From assembly GCF_001297125.1 (NCBI RefSeq), contig NZ_LHPC01000056.1, forward strand, positions 62,001-126,000: a stretch of 64,000 nucleotides of DNA, read 5' to 3'. Made by a program: the position numbers and the translations under genes. Under the pieces are notes generated by a model. It made no database searches and was not told where the DNA came from. It saw only the letters and a list, made by a program, of their open reading frames with translations. Positions 1 to 8,306 of the stretch are shown here, one piece after another; position 1 is the stretch's first letter, and every line of letters starts with the position of its first letter. The stretch comes from Pseudomonas sp. RIT-PI-q (GTDB taxonomy: Bacteria; Pseudomonadota; Gammaproteobacteria; Pseudomonadales; Pseudomonadaceae).

Positions 1-116
1 CCGAGCGAAACCAGATAGCCACCGCCTCCGGCCAGACCGAGTCCGATCAATGCGATCAGGACACCCAGCCCCACCAGCAACCATTTGCCGCCGCCGGCAG
101 CCCCAGAAGTATTCAT
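1..116 (-). CDS. N-terminus of a membrane protein, possibly a membrane-bound PQQ-dependent dehydrogenase (partial)
   Basis: Only the first 38 codons are in the window; the gene runs leftward out of it. The protein starts MNTSGAAGGGKW and continues into a hydrophobic, glycine-rich segment ending GGYLVSLG, one transmembrane helix. Short polar N-terminus, then a GL-rich helix and an SLG turn, is how the glucose/quinate/shikimate family of PQQ-dependent membrane dehydrogenases begins, and a PQQ cluster lies 3.4 kb away. This is a resemblance over a very short stretch, so the family call is an inference; any small membrane protein remains possible. Confidence 0.45.
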   Translation of the reverse strand, partial: MNTSGAAGGGKWLLVGLGVLIALIGLGLAGGGGYLVSL

Positions 117-290
117 GTCGGTAATTTTCCCCATTTGTGACAAGCGCGAAATAATGTACCACTTAGTTACTTATGGCAAATTGTCGCAGACAGAAATGGC
201 ATGAACGGTAGCGAAACCAGATCAAACATCCGCTGCGCGGGATGTGCCTGTAACATGCTGGCCATTGATCTGCGCCGCTGGAGACGCCCC

Positions 291-752
291 TTGCCTGACA
301 CTCGCCCGCCCGTTCTTGACGAAATCGACCGCCAACTGATCGCGGCCCTGCAGATCAATGCCCGCGAGAGCGTGGCCATGCTTGCTCGGCAGTTGGGCAT
401 TGCCCGGACCACCGTTACATCGCGCCTGGCGCGGTTGGAAAAGAGCAAGGTGATCACCGGTTATGGGGTGCGTTTAGGTCAACGTGTGGTGGACGGTGGA
501 TTGCAGGCGTACGTCGGGATTACGGTACAACCGAGGTCTGGCAAGGAAGTGCTGCGGCGGCTCAGCGCGATGGCTCAGGTGCAGCAGCTGTGTGCGGTGA
601 GTGGCGAATTTGATTATGTGGCGTGGTTGCGCACTGACTCGCCAGAGCAGCTGGATCAGTTGCTGGATCAGATTGGCAGTGTGGACGGGGTGGAGAAGAC
701 GACGACGTCGATCATCTTGAGTAGCAAGATTGATCGGGGGCAGCCGGTTTGA
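291..752 (+). CDS. Lrp/AsnC-family transcriptional regulator
   Basis: A 153-residue Lrp/AsnC protein. The N-terminal winged helix begins VLDEIDRQLIAAL and contains the helix-turn-helix around VAMLARQLGIARTTVTSRL; the C-terminal half is the ligand-binding RAM domain, with the family pattern GEFDYVAWL. I place the start at TTG 291, which has GGAGA seven bases upstream and gives the usual short tail before the LDEID motif; an in-frame GTG/ATG further up (201, 255) would add an atypical extension with no clear ribosome site. It stands directly upstream of and in line with davBA, so control of lysine catabolism is the natural guess; no operator was identified. Confidence 0.85.
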   Translation: MPDTRPPVLDEIDRQLIAALQINARESVAMLARQLGIARTTVTSRLARLEKSKVITGYGVRLGQRVVDGGLQAYVGITVQPRSGKEVLRRLSAMAQVQQLCAVSGEFDYVAWLRTDSPEQLDQLLDQIGSVDGVEKTTTSIILSSKIDRGQPV

Positions 753-786
753 GTTTTAAACCTTGAGATTCTCTGGGGTCTGGACG

Positions 787-817
787 GGCCTCTTCGCGGG
801 CAAGCCTCGCTCCTACA
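787..817. repeat. Single REP element
   Basis: One copy of the 'CTTCGCGGGCAAGCCTCGCT' type REP followed by CCTACA, in the gap between the Lrp gene and davB. It lacks the inverted partner that most copies in this window have. Confidence 0.8.
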
Positions 818-975
818 TTGACGGTGTGTAGCATTCGATCGTCATTTTGATCAACTAACTGGCAAAACGACGACACATTGCGTCTTATTAACGTGTTCTA
901 CGCTCTCTAGAATGGCTGGCATCTTTTCCTATACTCAGATGCGCATTCCGCGTCGGGTCGCCAGCAAGGTCAGCC

Positions 976-2658
976 ATGAACAAGAACAATCGCCATCCTG
1001 CAGACGGTAAAAAACCAGTCACCATTTTCGGTCCGGACTTTCCTTTCGCCTTCGACGACTGGATCGAACACCCGGCCGGCCTGGGCAGCATTCCTGAGCA
1101 CAACCACGGTGCCGAGGTAGCGATTGTCGGTGCGGGCATCGCCGGTTTAGTGGCCGCTTACGAATTGATGAAACTGGGCCTCAAACCGGTCGTTTACGAA
1201 GCCTCGAAAATGGGCGGTCGTCTGCGCTCCCAGGCGTTCAACGGTGCCGAAGGCATCATTGCGGAACTGGGCGGCATGCGCTTCCCGGTGTCCTCCACCG
1301 CGTTCTATCACTATGTAGACAAACTCGGCCTTGAGACCAAGCCCTTCCCGAACCCGCTGACCCCTGCATCGGGCAGCACGGTGATCGATCTGGAAGGCAA
1401 AACCCATTACGCACAAAAACTGGCGGACCTTCCTGCACTGTTCCAGGAAGTGGCTGACGCCTGGGCGGATGCACTGGAAGCGGGTTCGCAGTTTTCCGAT
1501 ATCCAGCAAGCCATCCGCGACCGCGACGTGCCACGCCTGAAAGAGCTGTGGAACACCCTGGTTCCGCTGTGGGACGACCGCACCTTCTACGACTTCGTCG
1601 CCACCTCCAAAGCCTTCGCCAAGTTGTCGTTCCATCATCGCGAAGTGTTCGGCCAGGTCGGCTTCGGCACCGGCGGCTGGGACTCGGACTTCCCGAACTC
1701 GATGCTGGAAATCTTCCGCGTGGTGATGACCAACTGCGACGACCACCAGCACTTGGTGGTCGGCGGCGTCGAACAAGTGCCGCTGGGCATCTGGCGTCAT
1801 GTGCCGGAACGTTGCGTGCACTGGCCCGAAGGCACCAGCCTCAGTTCGTTGCACCGGGGCGCGCCCCGTTCCGGCGTGAAGAAAATCGCCCACGCCGCGA
1901 ACGGCCGTTTTACCGTCACCGACAACTACGGCGACACCCGCGAATATGCAGCCGTGCTGACCACTTGCCAGAGCTGGCTGCTGACCACCCAGATCGAATG
2001 CGACGAAACCCTGTTCTCGCAAAAAATGTGGATGGCCCTCGACCGCACCCGCTACATGCAATCGTCGAAAACCTTCGTGATGGTCGACCGGCCATTCTGG
2101 AAGGACAAGGATCCGGAAACCGGTCGCGACCTGATGAGCATGACCCTCACCGATCGCCTGACCCGTGGCACTTATCTGTTCGACAACGGCGACGACAAGC
2201 CCGGCGTGATTTGCCTGTCGTACTCGTGGATGAGCGACGCGCTGAAAATGCTCCCGCACCCGGTGGAAAAACGCGTGAAACTGGCGCTGGATGCGTTGAA
2301 GAAGATCTACCCGAAAGTCGACATTGCCGCGCGAATCATTGGCGACCCGATCACCGTATCGTGGGAAGCCGATCCGCATTTCCTCGGCGCATTCAAAGGC
2401 GCCCTGCCCGGCCATTACCGCTACAACCAGCGCATGTACGCGCACTTCATGCAGGACGGTATGCCGGCCGAGCAGCGCGGGATTTTCATCGCTGGCGACG
2501 ATGTTTCGTGGACGCCAGCGTGGGTCGAAGGCGCAGTGCAGACCTCGCTCAATGCGGTGTGGGGCATCATGAAACACTTCGGCGGTGAAACTCACGCCGA
2601 GAACCCGGGTCCAGGTGATGTGTTCAACGAGATCGGTCCGATCGCCTTGCCCGAGTAA
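976..2658 (+). CDS. davB: Lysine 2-monooxygenase (flavin amine oxidase)
   Basis: A 560-residue FAD amine oxidase matching Pseudomonas DavB along its length as I remember that family. It oxidatively decarboxylates L-lysine to 5-aminovaleramide, the first step of the aminovalerate route. Visible: an N-terminal arm with GPDFPFAFDDWIEHP, the dinucleotide-binding motif VAIVGAGIAGLVAAYEL near residues 48-65, the GGRLRSQ and ELGGMRFP flavin contacts, and the C-terminal FAD segment FIAGDDVSWTPAWVEGAVQT. The product is consumed by davA, whose start lies 12 bases beyond the stop. Tryptophan 2-monooxygenase is the nearest alternative, but the davA partner favours lysine. Confidence 0.93.
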   Translation: MNKNNRHPADGKKPVTIFGPDFPFAFDDWIEHPAGLGSIPEHNHGAEVAIVGAGIAGLVAAYELMKLGLKPVVYEASKMGGRLRSQAFNGAEGIIAELGGMRFPVSSTAFYHYVDKLGLETKPFPNPLTPASGSTVIDLEGKTHYAQKLADLPALFQEVADAWADALEAGSQFSDIQQAIRDRDVPRLKELWNTLVPLWDDRTFYDFVATSKAFAKLSFHHREVFGQVGFGTGGWDSDFPNSMLEIFRVVMTNCDDHQHLVVGGVEQVPLGIWRHVPERCVHWPEGTSLSSLHRGAPRSGVKKIAHAANGRFTVTDNYGDTREYAAVLTTCQSWLLTTQIECDETLFSQKMWMALDRTRYMQSSKTFVMVDRPFWKDKDPETGRDLMSMTLTDRLTRGTYLFDNGDDKPGVICLSYSWMSDALKMLPHPVEKRVKLALDALKKIYPKVDIAARIIGDPITVSWEADPHFLGAFKGALPGHYRYNQRMYAHFMQDGMPAEQRGIFIAGDDVSWTPAWVEGAVQTSLNAVWGIMKHFGGETHAENPGPGDVFNEIGPIALPE

Positions 2659-2670
2659 GAGGAATCCGAA

Positions 2671-3465
2671 ATGCGCGTAGCCCTTTACCAATGTCCACCG
2701 CTGCCCCTGGATGTCGCAGGCAACTTGCAACGCCTGCATCAACTGGCGCTGGAAGCCAAAGGCGCCGATTTGCTGGTGCTGCCGGAGATGTTCCTGACCG
2801 GCTACAACATCGGCACCGACGCCGTCAGTGTGCTGGCGGAGGTGCACAACGGTGAGTCGGCGCAACAGATCGCGCGCATTGCCAAGATGGCGGGGATCGC
2901 CATTCTCTATGGCTACCCCGAGCGCACCGAGGACGGGCATATCTACAACGCCGTGCAGCTGATCGACGCCAATGGCGAGCGCCTGTGCAACTACCGCAAG
3001 ACTCATCTGTTCGGCGACCTCGATCACTCGATGTTCAGCGCCGGGTCCGATGAGCTCCCGGTGGTTGAACTCAACGGCTGGAAGCTCGGCTTCCTGATCT
3101 GCTACGACCTGGAGTTCCCGGAAAACGCGCGGCGTCTGGCCCTGGCCGGCGCCGAGCTGATCCTGGTGCCGACGGCGAACATGATTCCCTTCGATTTCGT
3201 CGCCGACGTCACCGTCCGCGCCCGGGCCTTCGAAAACCAGTGCTATGTGGCCTACGCCAACTATTGCGGGCACGAAGGCGAGATCCAGTATTGCGGCCAG
3301 AGCAGCATCGCCGCGCCGGATGGCAGCCGAATCGCCCAGGCCGGTCTTGATGAAGCGCTGATTGTCGGCGAGCTGGATCGTCAGTTGATGGTCGACTCCC
3401 GTGCTGCCAATCGCTACTTGGTCGATCGCCGTCCCGAGCTTTACGGCGAGCTGAACAAGCGCTGA
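2671..3465 (+). CDS. davA: 5-aminovaleramide amidase (carbon-nitrogen hydrolase)
   Basis: A 264-residue nitrilase-superfamily amidase. The catalytic triad is readable: Glu in LPEMFLTGY, Lys in YRKTHLFG, and Cys in ICYDLEFPE. In this context it releases ammonia from 5-aminovaleramide, made by DavB, to give 5-aminovalerate. It is 12 bases downstream of davB with AGAGGAATCC ahead of its ATG, so the two form an operon. The later genes of the pathway (davT, davD) are not in the window. Confidence 0.92.
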   Translation: MRVALYQCPPLPLDVAGNLQRLHQLALEAKGADLLVLPEMFLTGYNIGTDAVSVLAEVHNGESAQQIARIAKMAGIAILYGYPERTEDGHIYNAVQLIDANGERLCNYRKTHLFGDLDHSMFSAGSDELPVVELNGWKLGFLICYDLEFPENARRLALAGAELILVPTANMIPFDFVADVTVRARAFENQCYVAYANYCGHEGEIQYCGQSSIAAPDGSRIAQAGLDEALIVGELDRQLMVDSRAANRYLVDRRPELYGELNKR

Positions 3466-3513
3466 TCCACCGTTATCCGCTAGCATTAGCGCTTCTCTGT
3501 CCTGGAAGTGCTC

Positions 3514-5937
3514 ATGCCTGCGCTGAATCACCCTCGCCCCCACACTGAAACCCTGGCCAACGGCCTGCGGGTGACGCTGCGTCATGCTCCTGATTTGAAG
3601 CGCTGCGCGGCGGCGTTGCGGGTTTCCGCCGGCAGCCATGACGTGCCGCTGGCCTGGCCCGGACTCGCACATTTTCTTGAGCATCTGCTGTTTCTCGGGA
3701 CGGAGCGCTTTCCTGCGGGACAAGGGCTGATGGCCTACGTCCAGGGGCATGGCGGGCAGGTGAATGCGCGGACCAGTGAACGCACCACGGACTTCTTTTT
3801 CGAACTGCCGCCTCAGGCATTCAGTGGTGGGCTGGAGCGTCTGTCAGACATGCTCGCTCATCCGCGTATGAATCCGGACGATCAGCGGCGGGAACGGGAA
3901 GTGCTGCATGCAGAATTTGTCGCCTGGTCCCGTGATGCGGCCGCCCAACAGCAATTCGCGCTGTTCGACGGGCTCTCGGCGGCGCATCCGTTGCGGGCGT
4001 TTCATGCCGGCAACCGCTACAGCCTGCCGGTGCCACACCCCGAGTTTCAGCACGCGTTGCAGGATTTCTATCAGCGGTTTTATCAGACCGGGCAGATGAC
4101 ATTGAGCCTAGCCGGGCCGCAAAGTCTCGATGACTTGAAGGCCATGGCCCTGAGTTTTGGCGCGGTGATGCCTGTAGGAGAAAAAACCCCGCAACTAGCA
4201 CCTACAGCCCTGATGGATTCTTCGCACAACAGTTATCAACAGGCCGGTGAACGTCGACTGGATGTGCTATTCGCCTTCGAAGCACTGCCCGACTCGTCGC
4301 CCGAAGCGCTGGCGTTCCTGTGCCATTGGCTGAGTGCCGCGAAACCTGGCGGGTTGCTGGCGCAATTGCGAGCGCAAGGGCTTGTCGACAACCTGAAAGC
4401 CGCGCCGCTGTATCAGTTCGCCGGGCAAGCCTTGTTACACATCGAATTCACAGTGCCCGCCAATGTAGTGCTCACAGGTATTGGCGAACATCTTCTCGAT
4501 TGGCTCGGCTTCTTTGCCGCCCAGCAAGACTGGGCCGAATTGCGCGACGAGTACGCCGCCCTGCTCCAGCGCCAGCAGCAAGTCAGCGCTGCCTTGCAAC
4601 TGGCCCGACTGGACAGCGAACAACGTGAAACAGGTTTATCCGAACAAGGCATTGCCGCCCTCAAGGAAATCCTTAAACAAATCGGCGCTGTGGATAACTT
4701 CAGTGGCCCATGGCAACTGCCGACACCCAATCCGTTTTTGCGCGCCGAAGCTCCGACCGCAAATGCCGGCCTGATTCGTGGCCAGACCAGCGCCCACCGT
4801 GGCCTGCGGACTTTTGCTCAGGATCGGTCGCGCACCCGTCGCGAACGTTCACCGATGCAATTCAGTCAGGCGTTGCCGGATAACACCGCGGAAGGCGCCG
4901 TTTATCTGCGCTGGCGTCTGGAATCGGCGCCTGGCAGCAACCTCCAGGCAAGCCTGGAAAATCACCTGCTGTCGTTGCGCGAAGACGCGCGTCAGGCGGG
5001 TGTCGACTTTTCCTTCAGTGCTTCGGGCAATGAATGGCTGCTGAAAATGACCGGGCTACAGCAACCAATGCCCACAATCCTCGAACATACGCTGAAAGAG
5101 CTGACAAAACCCGTCGCCAGTTCCTCACAAAAAACACCTGCGCTGATGCCGATTCGACAGCTGCTCAAGGTGCTTCCCGATCGCTGCCTGGCGCACGCCA
5201 CTGACTCCGACGACTGGCGGCAACTCTGGTCGAGTGCACGCTGGGATGGACTGGCGACAGGCCTATCGGCCCAGACACAAGCGGCGATAGGCCTGGCCTT
5301 GAGTCGTGTGCCCGGCGCTGCGGACAATCACCTGACGCCACCGCTATCGATCGGCTCACAGCATCTATGGAGCAGCGTCGACACTGGTTCCAGCGAACAC
5401 GCGCTGCTGCTCTTCTGCCCGACCGCCACCCAGGCCATCGCCGATGAAGCAGCCTGGCGTTTGCTCGCTCACCTCTGCCAGACGCCGTTTTACCAGCGCC
5501 TGCGGGTGGAACTGCAACTCGGTTATGCCGTGTTCAGCGCCCTGCGGCAGATTCATGGGCAGACCGGGCTGCTGTTCGGCGTGCAATCACCGAGCGTCGT
5601 ATCGCTGGACCTGCTGCAACACATCGAACATTTCCTGAAGGGATTGCCCGGCCTGATCGACAGCATCGATGAAGCAACCTTCATCGCCCAGCGCCAAGCA
5701 CTGGCCGATCAATTTGATAGCGCGGCGCTGCCCAACGGGCAGGCCGCCGAACTGCTCTGGCAGGGCAAACTGGCCGGCCACTCGTCGGATTATCTGACGC
5801 AACTGCCCTTGGCGATTCTGGCCATCGACCGCCCCGCCCTGCATGCCGCCGCTCAGCGACTGAACAACGCCGAAGGCGGCTGGCGCTGCCTGGCCAGCGG
5901 GCCTTGCCCGAGCGCGCCTTGGCAAGCGGCAAAATGA
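3514..5937 (+). CDS. pqqF: PqqF, M16-family zinc protease of PQQ biosynthesis
   Basis: An 807-residue insulinase-like (M16) metalloprotease. The inverted zinc motif HFLEH is at residues 53-57, followed by the downstream glutamate region REREVLHAEF. PqqF cuts the cross-linked Glu-Tyr piece out of the PqqA precursor; in P. fluorescens-group genomes it leads the pqq cluster, as here. ATG 3514 is chosen over GTG 3508 because GGAAG stands five bases before it. The middle of the protein is poorly conserved, as in other PqqF. The downstream gap of about 150 bases holds the pqqA promoter region. Confidence 0.9.
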   Translation: MPALNHPRPHTETLANGLRVTLRHAPDLKRCAAALRVSAGSHDVPLAWPGLAHFLEHLLFLGTERFPAGQGLMAYVQGHGGQVNARTSERTTDFFFELPPQAFSGGLERLSDMLAHPRMNPDDQRREREVLHAEFVAWSRDAAAQQQFALFDGLSAAHPLRAFHAGNRYSLPVPHPEFQHALQDFYQRFYQTGQMTLSLAGPQSLDDLKAMALSFGAVMPVGEKTPQLAPTALMDSSHNSYQQAGERRLDVLFAFEALPDSSPEALAFLCHWLSAAKPGGLLAQLRAQGLVDNLKAAPLYQFAGQALLHIEFTVPANVVLTGIGEHLLDWLGFFAAQQDWAELRDEYAALLQRQQQVSAALQLARLDSEQRETGLSEQGIAALKEILKQIGAVDNFSGPWQLPTPNPFLRAEAPTANAGLIRGQTSAHRGLRTFAQDRSRTRRERSPMQFSQALPDNTAEGAVYLRWRLESAPGSNLQASLENHLLSLREDARQAGVDFSFSASGNEWLLKMTGLQQPMPTILEHTLKELTKPVASSSQKTPALMPIRQLLKVLPDRCLAHATDSDDWRQLWSSARWDGLATGLSAQTQAAIGLALSRVPGAADNHLTPPLSIGSQHLWSSVDTGSSEHALLLFCPTATQAIADEAAWRLLAHLCQTPFYQRLRVELQLGYAVFSALRQIHGQTGLLFGVQSPSVVSLDLLQHIEHFLKGLPGLIDSIDEATFIAQRQALADQFDSAALPNGQAAELLWQGKLAGHSSDYLTQLPLAILAIDRPALHAAAQRLNNAEGGWRCLASGPCPSAPWQAAK

Positions 5938-6049
5938 TCATTACCGGTGGCGCAATTAGCTTTTTCCGAGATTGCAGGCCAATCGCTCTGTAATTTTGAG
6001 TAACATAGCCACCTAACTATCTGAACATCTCCGGCTGGAGGTGGACTAT

Positions 6050-6139
6050 ATGTATAGATCTCACCTGTCCCATCACCTGAAGGAACGCTCCCATGTCCTG
6101 GTCCAAACCTGCTTACACCGACCTGCGTATCGGCTTTGA
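6050..6139 (+). CDS. Possible 29-codon upstream ORF overlapping pqqA
   Basis: An ATG at 6050 has an excellent ribosome site, GGAGG, eight bases upstream, stronger than that of pqqA itself. It reads 29 codons starting MYRSHLSHHLKERS, passes over the pqqA start in a different frame and stops at 6139 inside pqqA. Nothing resembles a known family. It may be a leader peptide that tunes pqqA translation, or simply fortuitous; conservation in related species would decide. Confidence 0.25.
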   Translation: MYRSHLSHHLKERSHVLVQTCLHRPAYRL

Positions 6140-6167
6140 AGTCACCATGTACTTCGCAAGCCGCTAA
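6093..6167 (+). CDS. pqqA: PqqA, PQQ precursor peptide
   Basis: A 24-residue peptide beginning MSWSKPAYTDLRIGFEVTMY. It holds the universal Glu and Tyr at positions 16 and 20 (E-V-T-M-Y), whose side chains are joined by PqqE and become the carbon skeleton of PQQ. It is preceded by GAAGGAAC and followed at once by a hairpin with a T-run. Confidence 0.97.
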   Translation: MSWSKPAYTDLRIGFEVTMYFASR

Positions 6168-6183
6168 GTTTGTATTGAAGTGC

Positions 6184-6212
6184 AACGCCTCGGCTCGCCG
6201 AGGCGTTTTTAT
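6184..6212 (+). terminator. Intrinsic terminator/attenuator between pqqA and pqqB
   Basis: AACGCCTCGG and CCGAGGCGTT form a perfect 10-bp stem with a four-base loop, followed by TTTATTTT. It lies 16 bases after the pqqA stop. It is expected to let only part of transcription through, so that the PqqA substrate is made in excess over the enzymes. Confidence 0.85.
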
Positions 6213-6239
6213 TTTCAGCGTTGAAATGATGGAGCTGCC

Positions 6240-7151
6240 ATGTTTGTCCAGATTCTAGGTTCCGCCGCCGGCGGCGGTTTCCCCCAGTGGAACTGCAACT
6301 GCGTGAACTGCGCAGGTTTTCGCAATGGCAGCCTGCGGGCCAAGGCGCGGACACAGTCGTCCATCGCGATTTCCGATGACGGTGTGAACTGGATCCTGTG
6401 CAACGCCTCGCCGGACATCCGCGCCCAGCTCCAGAGCTTTACCCCGATGCAACCAGGCCGTGCCCTGCGCGATACCGGCATCAGCGCGATCATCCTGATG
6501 GACAGCCAGATCGACCACACCACTGGCCTGCTCAGCCTGCGCGAAGGTTGCCCGCATCATGTCTGGTGCACCGACATGGTCCACGAAGACCTGAGCACCG
6601 GTTTTCCGTTGTTTACCATGCTGACCCACTGGAACGGTGGGCTGAACTGGAACCGCATCGAGCTCGACCGCAGCTTCACCATCCCGGCCTGCCCGAGCCT
6701 GCGCTTTACTCCGTTGCCACTGCGCAGCGCGGCGCCGCCCTACTCGCCACACCGTTTCGATCCGCACCCGGGCGACAACATCGGCCTGATCGTCGAAGAC
6801 CTGAACACTGGCGGCAAACTGTTCTACGCGCCGGGCCTGGGCAAGGTCGATGCACCGTTGCTGGAGATCATGGCCGGCAGCGATTGCCTGTTGGTAGACG
6901 GCACGATGTGGGATGACGACGAAATGCAACGCCGTGGCGTCGGCACCCGCACTGGCCGGGAAATGGGCCACCTGGCGCAGAACGGCCCCGGCGGCATGCT
7001 GGAAGTGCTGGAACAACTGCCCAAGCAGCGCAAAGTGCTTATCCACATCAACAACACCAACCCGATACTCGATGAGGATTCGCCCGAGCGTGCGGAGTTG
7101 GCGCGGCGTAAGGTTGAAGTGGCGTATGACGGCATGAGTATTGTGCTGTAG
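6240..7151 (+). CDS. pqqB: PqqB, metallo-beta-lactamase-fold PQQ biosynthesis oxygenase
   Basis: A 303-residue PqqB. It begins FVQILGSAAGGGFPQWNCNC, the family signature, and carries the metal-site-like segment DSQIDHTTGLL. PqqB is a metallo-beta-lactamase-fold protein that hydroxylates the tyrosine moiety of the excised PqqA product. ATG 6240 has GGAG at 6231-6234. It follows the pqqA hairpin, and pqqC follows after a REP pair. Confidence 0.96.
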   Translation: MFVQILGSAAGGGFPQWNCNCVNCAGFRNGSLRAKARTQSSIAISDDGVNWILCNASPDIRAQLQSFTPMQPGRALRDTGISAIILMDSQIDHTTGLLSLREGCPHHVWCTDMVHEDLSTGFPLFTMLTHWNGGLNWNRIELDRSFTIPACPSLRFTPLPLRSAAPPYSPHRFDPHPGDNIGLIVEDLNTGGKLFYAPGLGKVDAPLLEIMAGSDCLLVDGTMWDDDEMQRRGVGTRTGREMGHLAQNGPGGMLEVLEQLPKQRKVLIHINNTNPILDEDSPERAELARRKVEVAYDGMSIVL

Positions 7152-7157
7152 CGGATG

Positions 7158-7235
7158 GCCTCTTCGCGGGCAAGCCTCGCTCCTACATTTGGAACGCATT
7201 CCCCTGTAGGAGCGAGGCTTGCCCGCGAAGGCGTC
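7158..7235. repeat. REPIN (inverted pair of REPs)
   Basis: Two GCGGGCAAGCCTCGCTCCTA-type REPs in opposite orientation fill the pqqB-pqqC gap. Any transcript reading through pqqBC would carry this stem-loop. Confidence 0.9.
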
Positions 7236-7281
7236 CGACCAGACACCAAAGAATCCACCGGTTATTCCCCGGAGAACCGCA

Positions 7282-8034
7282 ATGACTGACACCGCAATGT
7301 CCCCCACCGAATTCGAGGCCGCCCTGCGCGCCAAGGGCGCCTACTACCACATCTATCACCCGTATCACGTGGCGATGTACGAAGGCCGGGCGACCCGCGA
7401 ACAGATCCAGGGCTGGGTCGCCAACCGGTTCTACTATCAGGTGAACATCCCCCTGAAAGACGCCGCGATCCTCGCCAATTGCCCGGACCGCGAGATCCGC
7501 CGCGAGTGGATTCAGCGCTTGCTCGACCATGACGGCGCCCCCGGTGAAGACGGCGGCATCGAAGCCTGGCTGCGCTTGGGCCAGGCCGTCGGTCTCGACC
7601 CGGATCAGCTGCGCTCGCAGGAATTGGTGCTGCCCGGCGTACGTTTCGCCGTGGACGCCTACGTCAACTTCGCCCGTCGCGCCAGTTGGCAGGAAGCCGC
7701 CAGCAGCTCGCTGACCGAGCTGTTCGCACCACAGATTCACCAGTCGCGCCTCGACAGCTGGCCGCAGCATTACCCGTGGATCGACCCGACCGGTTACGAA
7801 TATTTCCGTACGCGTCTGGGCCAGGCACGACGGGATGTCGAGCATGGCTTGGCGATTACTTTGCAGCACTACACGACGCGGGAAGGCCAGGAGCGCATGC
7901 TGGAAATTCTCCAGTTCAAACTGGACATTCTTTGGAGCATGCTCGATGCCATGAGCATGGCCTATGAACTGAATCGCCCGCCGTACCACAGCGTGACCGA
8001 GCAACGGGTCTGGCACAAAGGAATCACCTTATGA
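7282..8034 (+). CDS. pqqC: PqqC, pyrroloquinoline-quinone synthase
   Basis: A 250-residue cofactorless oxidase that performs the last ring closure and eight-electron oxidation to PQQ. The PqqC signature AYYHIYHPYHVAMYEG, the helix-bundle residues in NRFYYQVNIPLKDAAILANC and the segment HYTTREGQERMLEIL are present. The start is ATG 7282 with GGAGAA six bases upstream; the frame stays open into the REP element upstream but that extension is not coding. The stop overlaps the pqqD start by four bases (ATGA). Confidence 0.97.
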   Translation: MTDTAMSPTEFEAALRAKGAYYHIYHPYHVAMYEGRATREQIQGWVANRFYYQVNIPLKDAAILANCPDREIRREWIQRLLDHDGAPGEDGGIEAWLRLGQAVGLDPDQLRSQELVLPGVRFAVDAYVNFARRASWQEAASSSLTELFAPQIHQSRLDSWPQHYPWIDPTGYEYFRTRLGQARRDVEHGLAITLQHYTTREGQERMLEILQFKLDILWSMLDAMSMAYELNRPPYHSVTEQRVWHKGITL

Positions 8035-8306
8035 GTTTTGATCGCAGCAAGACCCCGACCTGGCGTACCGGCTACCGCTTCCAGTACGAACCGGCGCAGA
8101 AAGGCCATGTGCTGCTGTACCCCGAAGGCATGATTAAACTCAATGAAAGTGCCGCGATGATCGGCGGCCTGATTGATGGTGAACGCGATGTCGCGGCGAT
8201 CATTGCCGAACTGGACGCGCAGTTCCCCGGCGTGCCCGAGCTCGGTGATGACATCGAGCAATTCATGGAGGTCGCCCGTGCTCAGCACTGGATCGAACTT
8301 GCCTGA
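8031..8306 (+). CDS. pqqD: PqqD, PqqA-binding chaperone
   Basis: A 91-residue PqqD of the RiPP-recognition-element family; it binds the PqqA peptide and presents it to PqqE. Visible are the GHVLLYPEGMIKLNESAA strand region and the helical VAAIIAELDAQFPG segment. It overlaps pqqC by four bases and pqqE by 29. Confidence 0.95.
   Translation: MSFDRSKTPTWRTGYRFQYEPAQKGHVLLYPEGMIKLNESAAMIGGLIDGERDVAAIIAELDAQFPGVPELGDDIEQFMEVARAQHWIELA

Noticed and set aside
1147..3750. An 867-codon open frame on the minus strand across davB and davA
   Set aside because: It is antisense to two well-recognised genes, has no family resemblance and a composition (His/Arg/Val-rich) expected from the shadow of high-GC codons. 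The same holds for long minus or plus frames opposite pqqB, the acyl-CoA dehydrogenases, the PhoX-type gene and fdhA.
7219..7281. N-terminal extension of pqqC into the REPIN
   Set aside because: The extra residues are a translation of the REP sequence and the true start has GGAGAA. The same artefact was removed from the SrkA, PhoX-type, GcvR-like and fasciclin genes.
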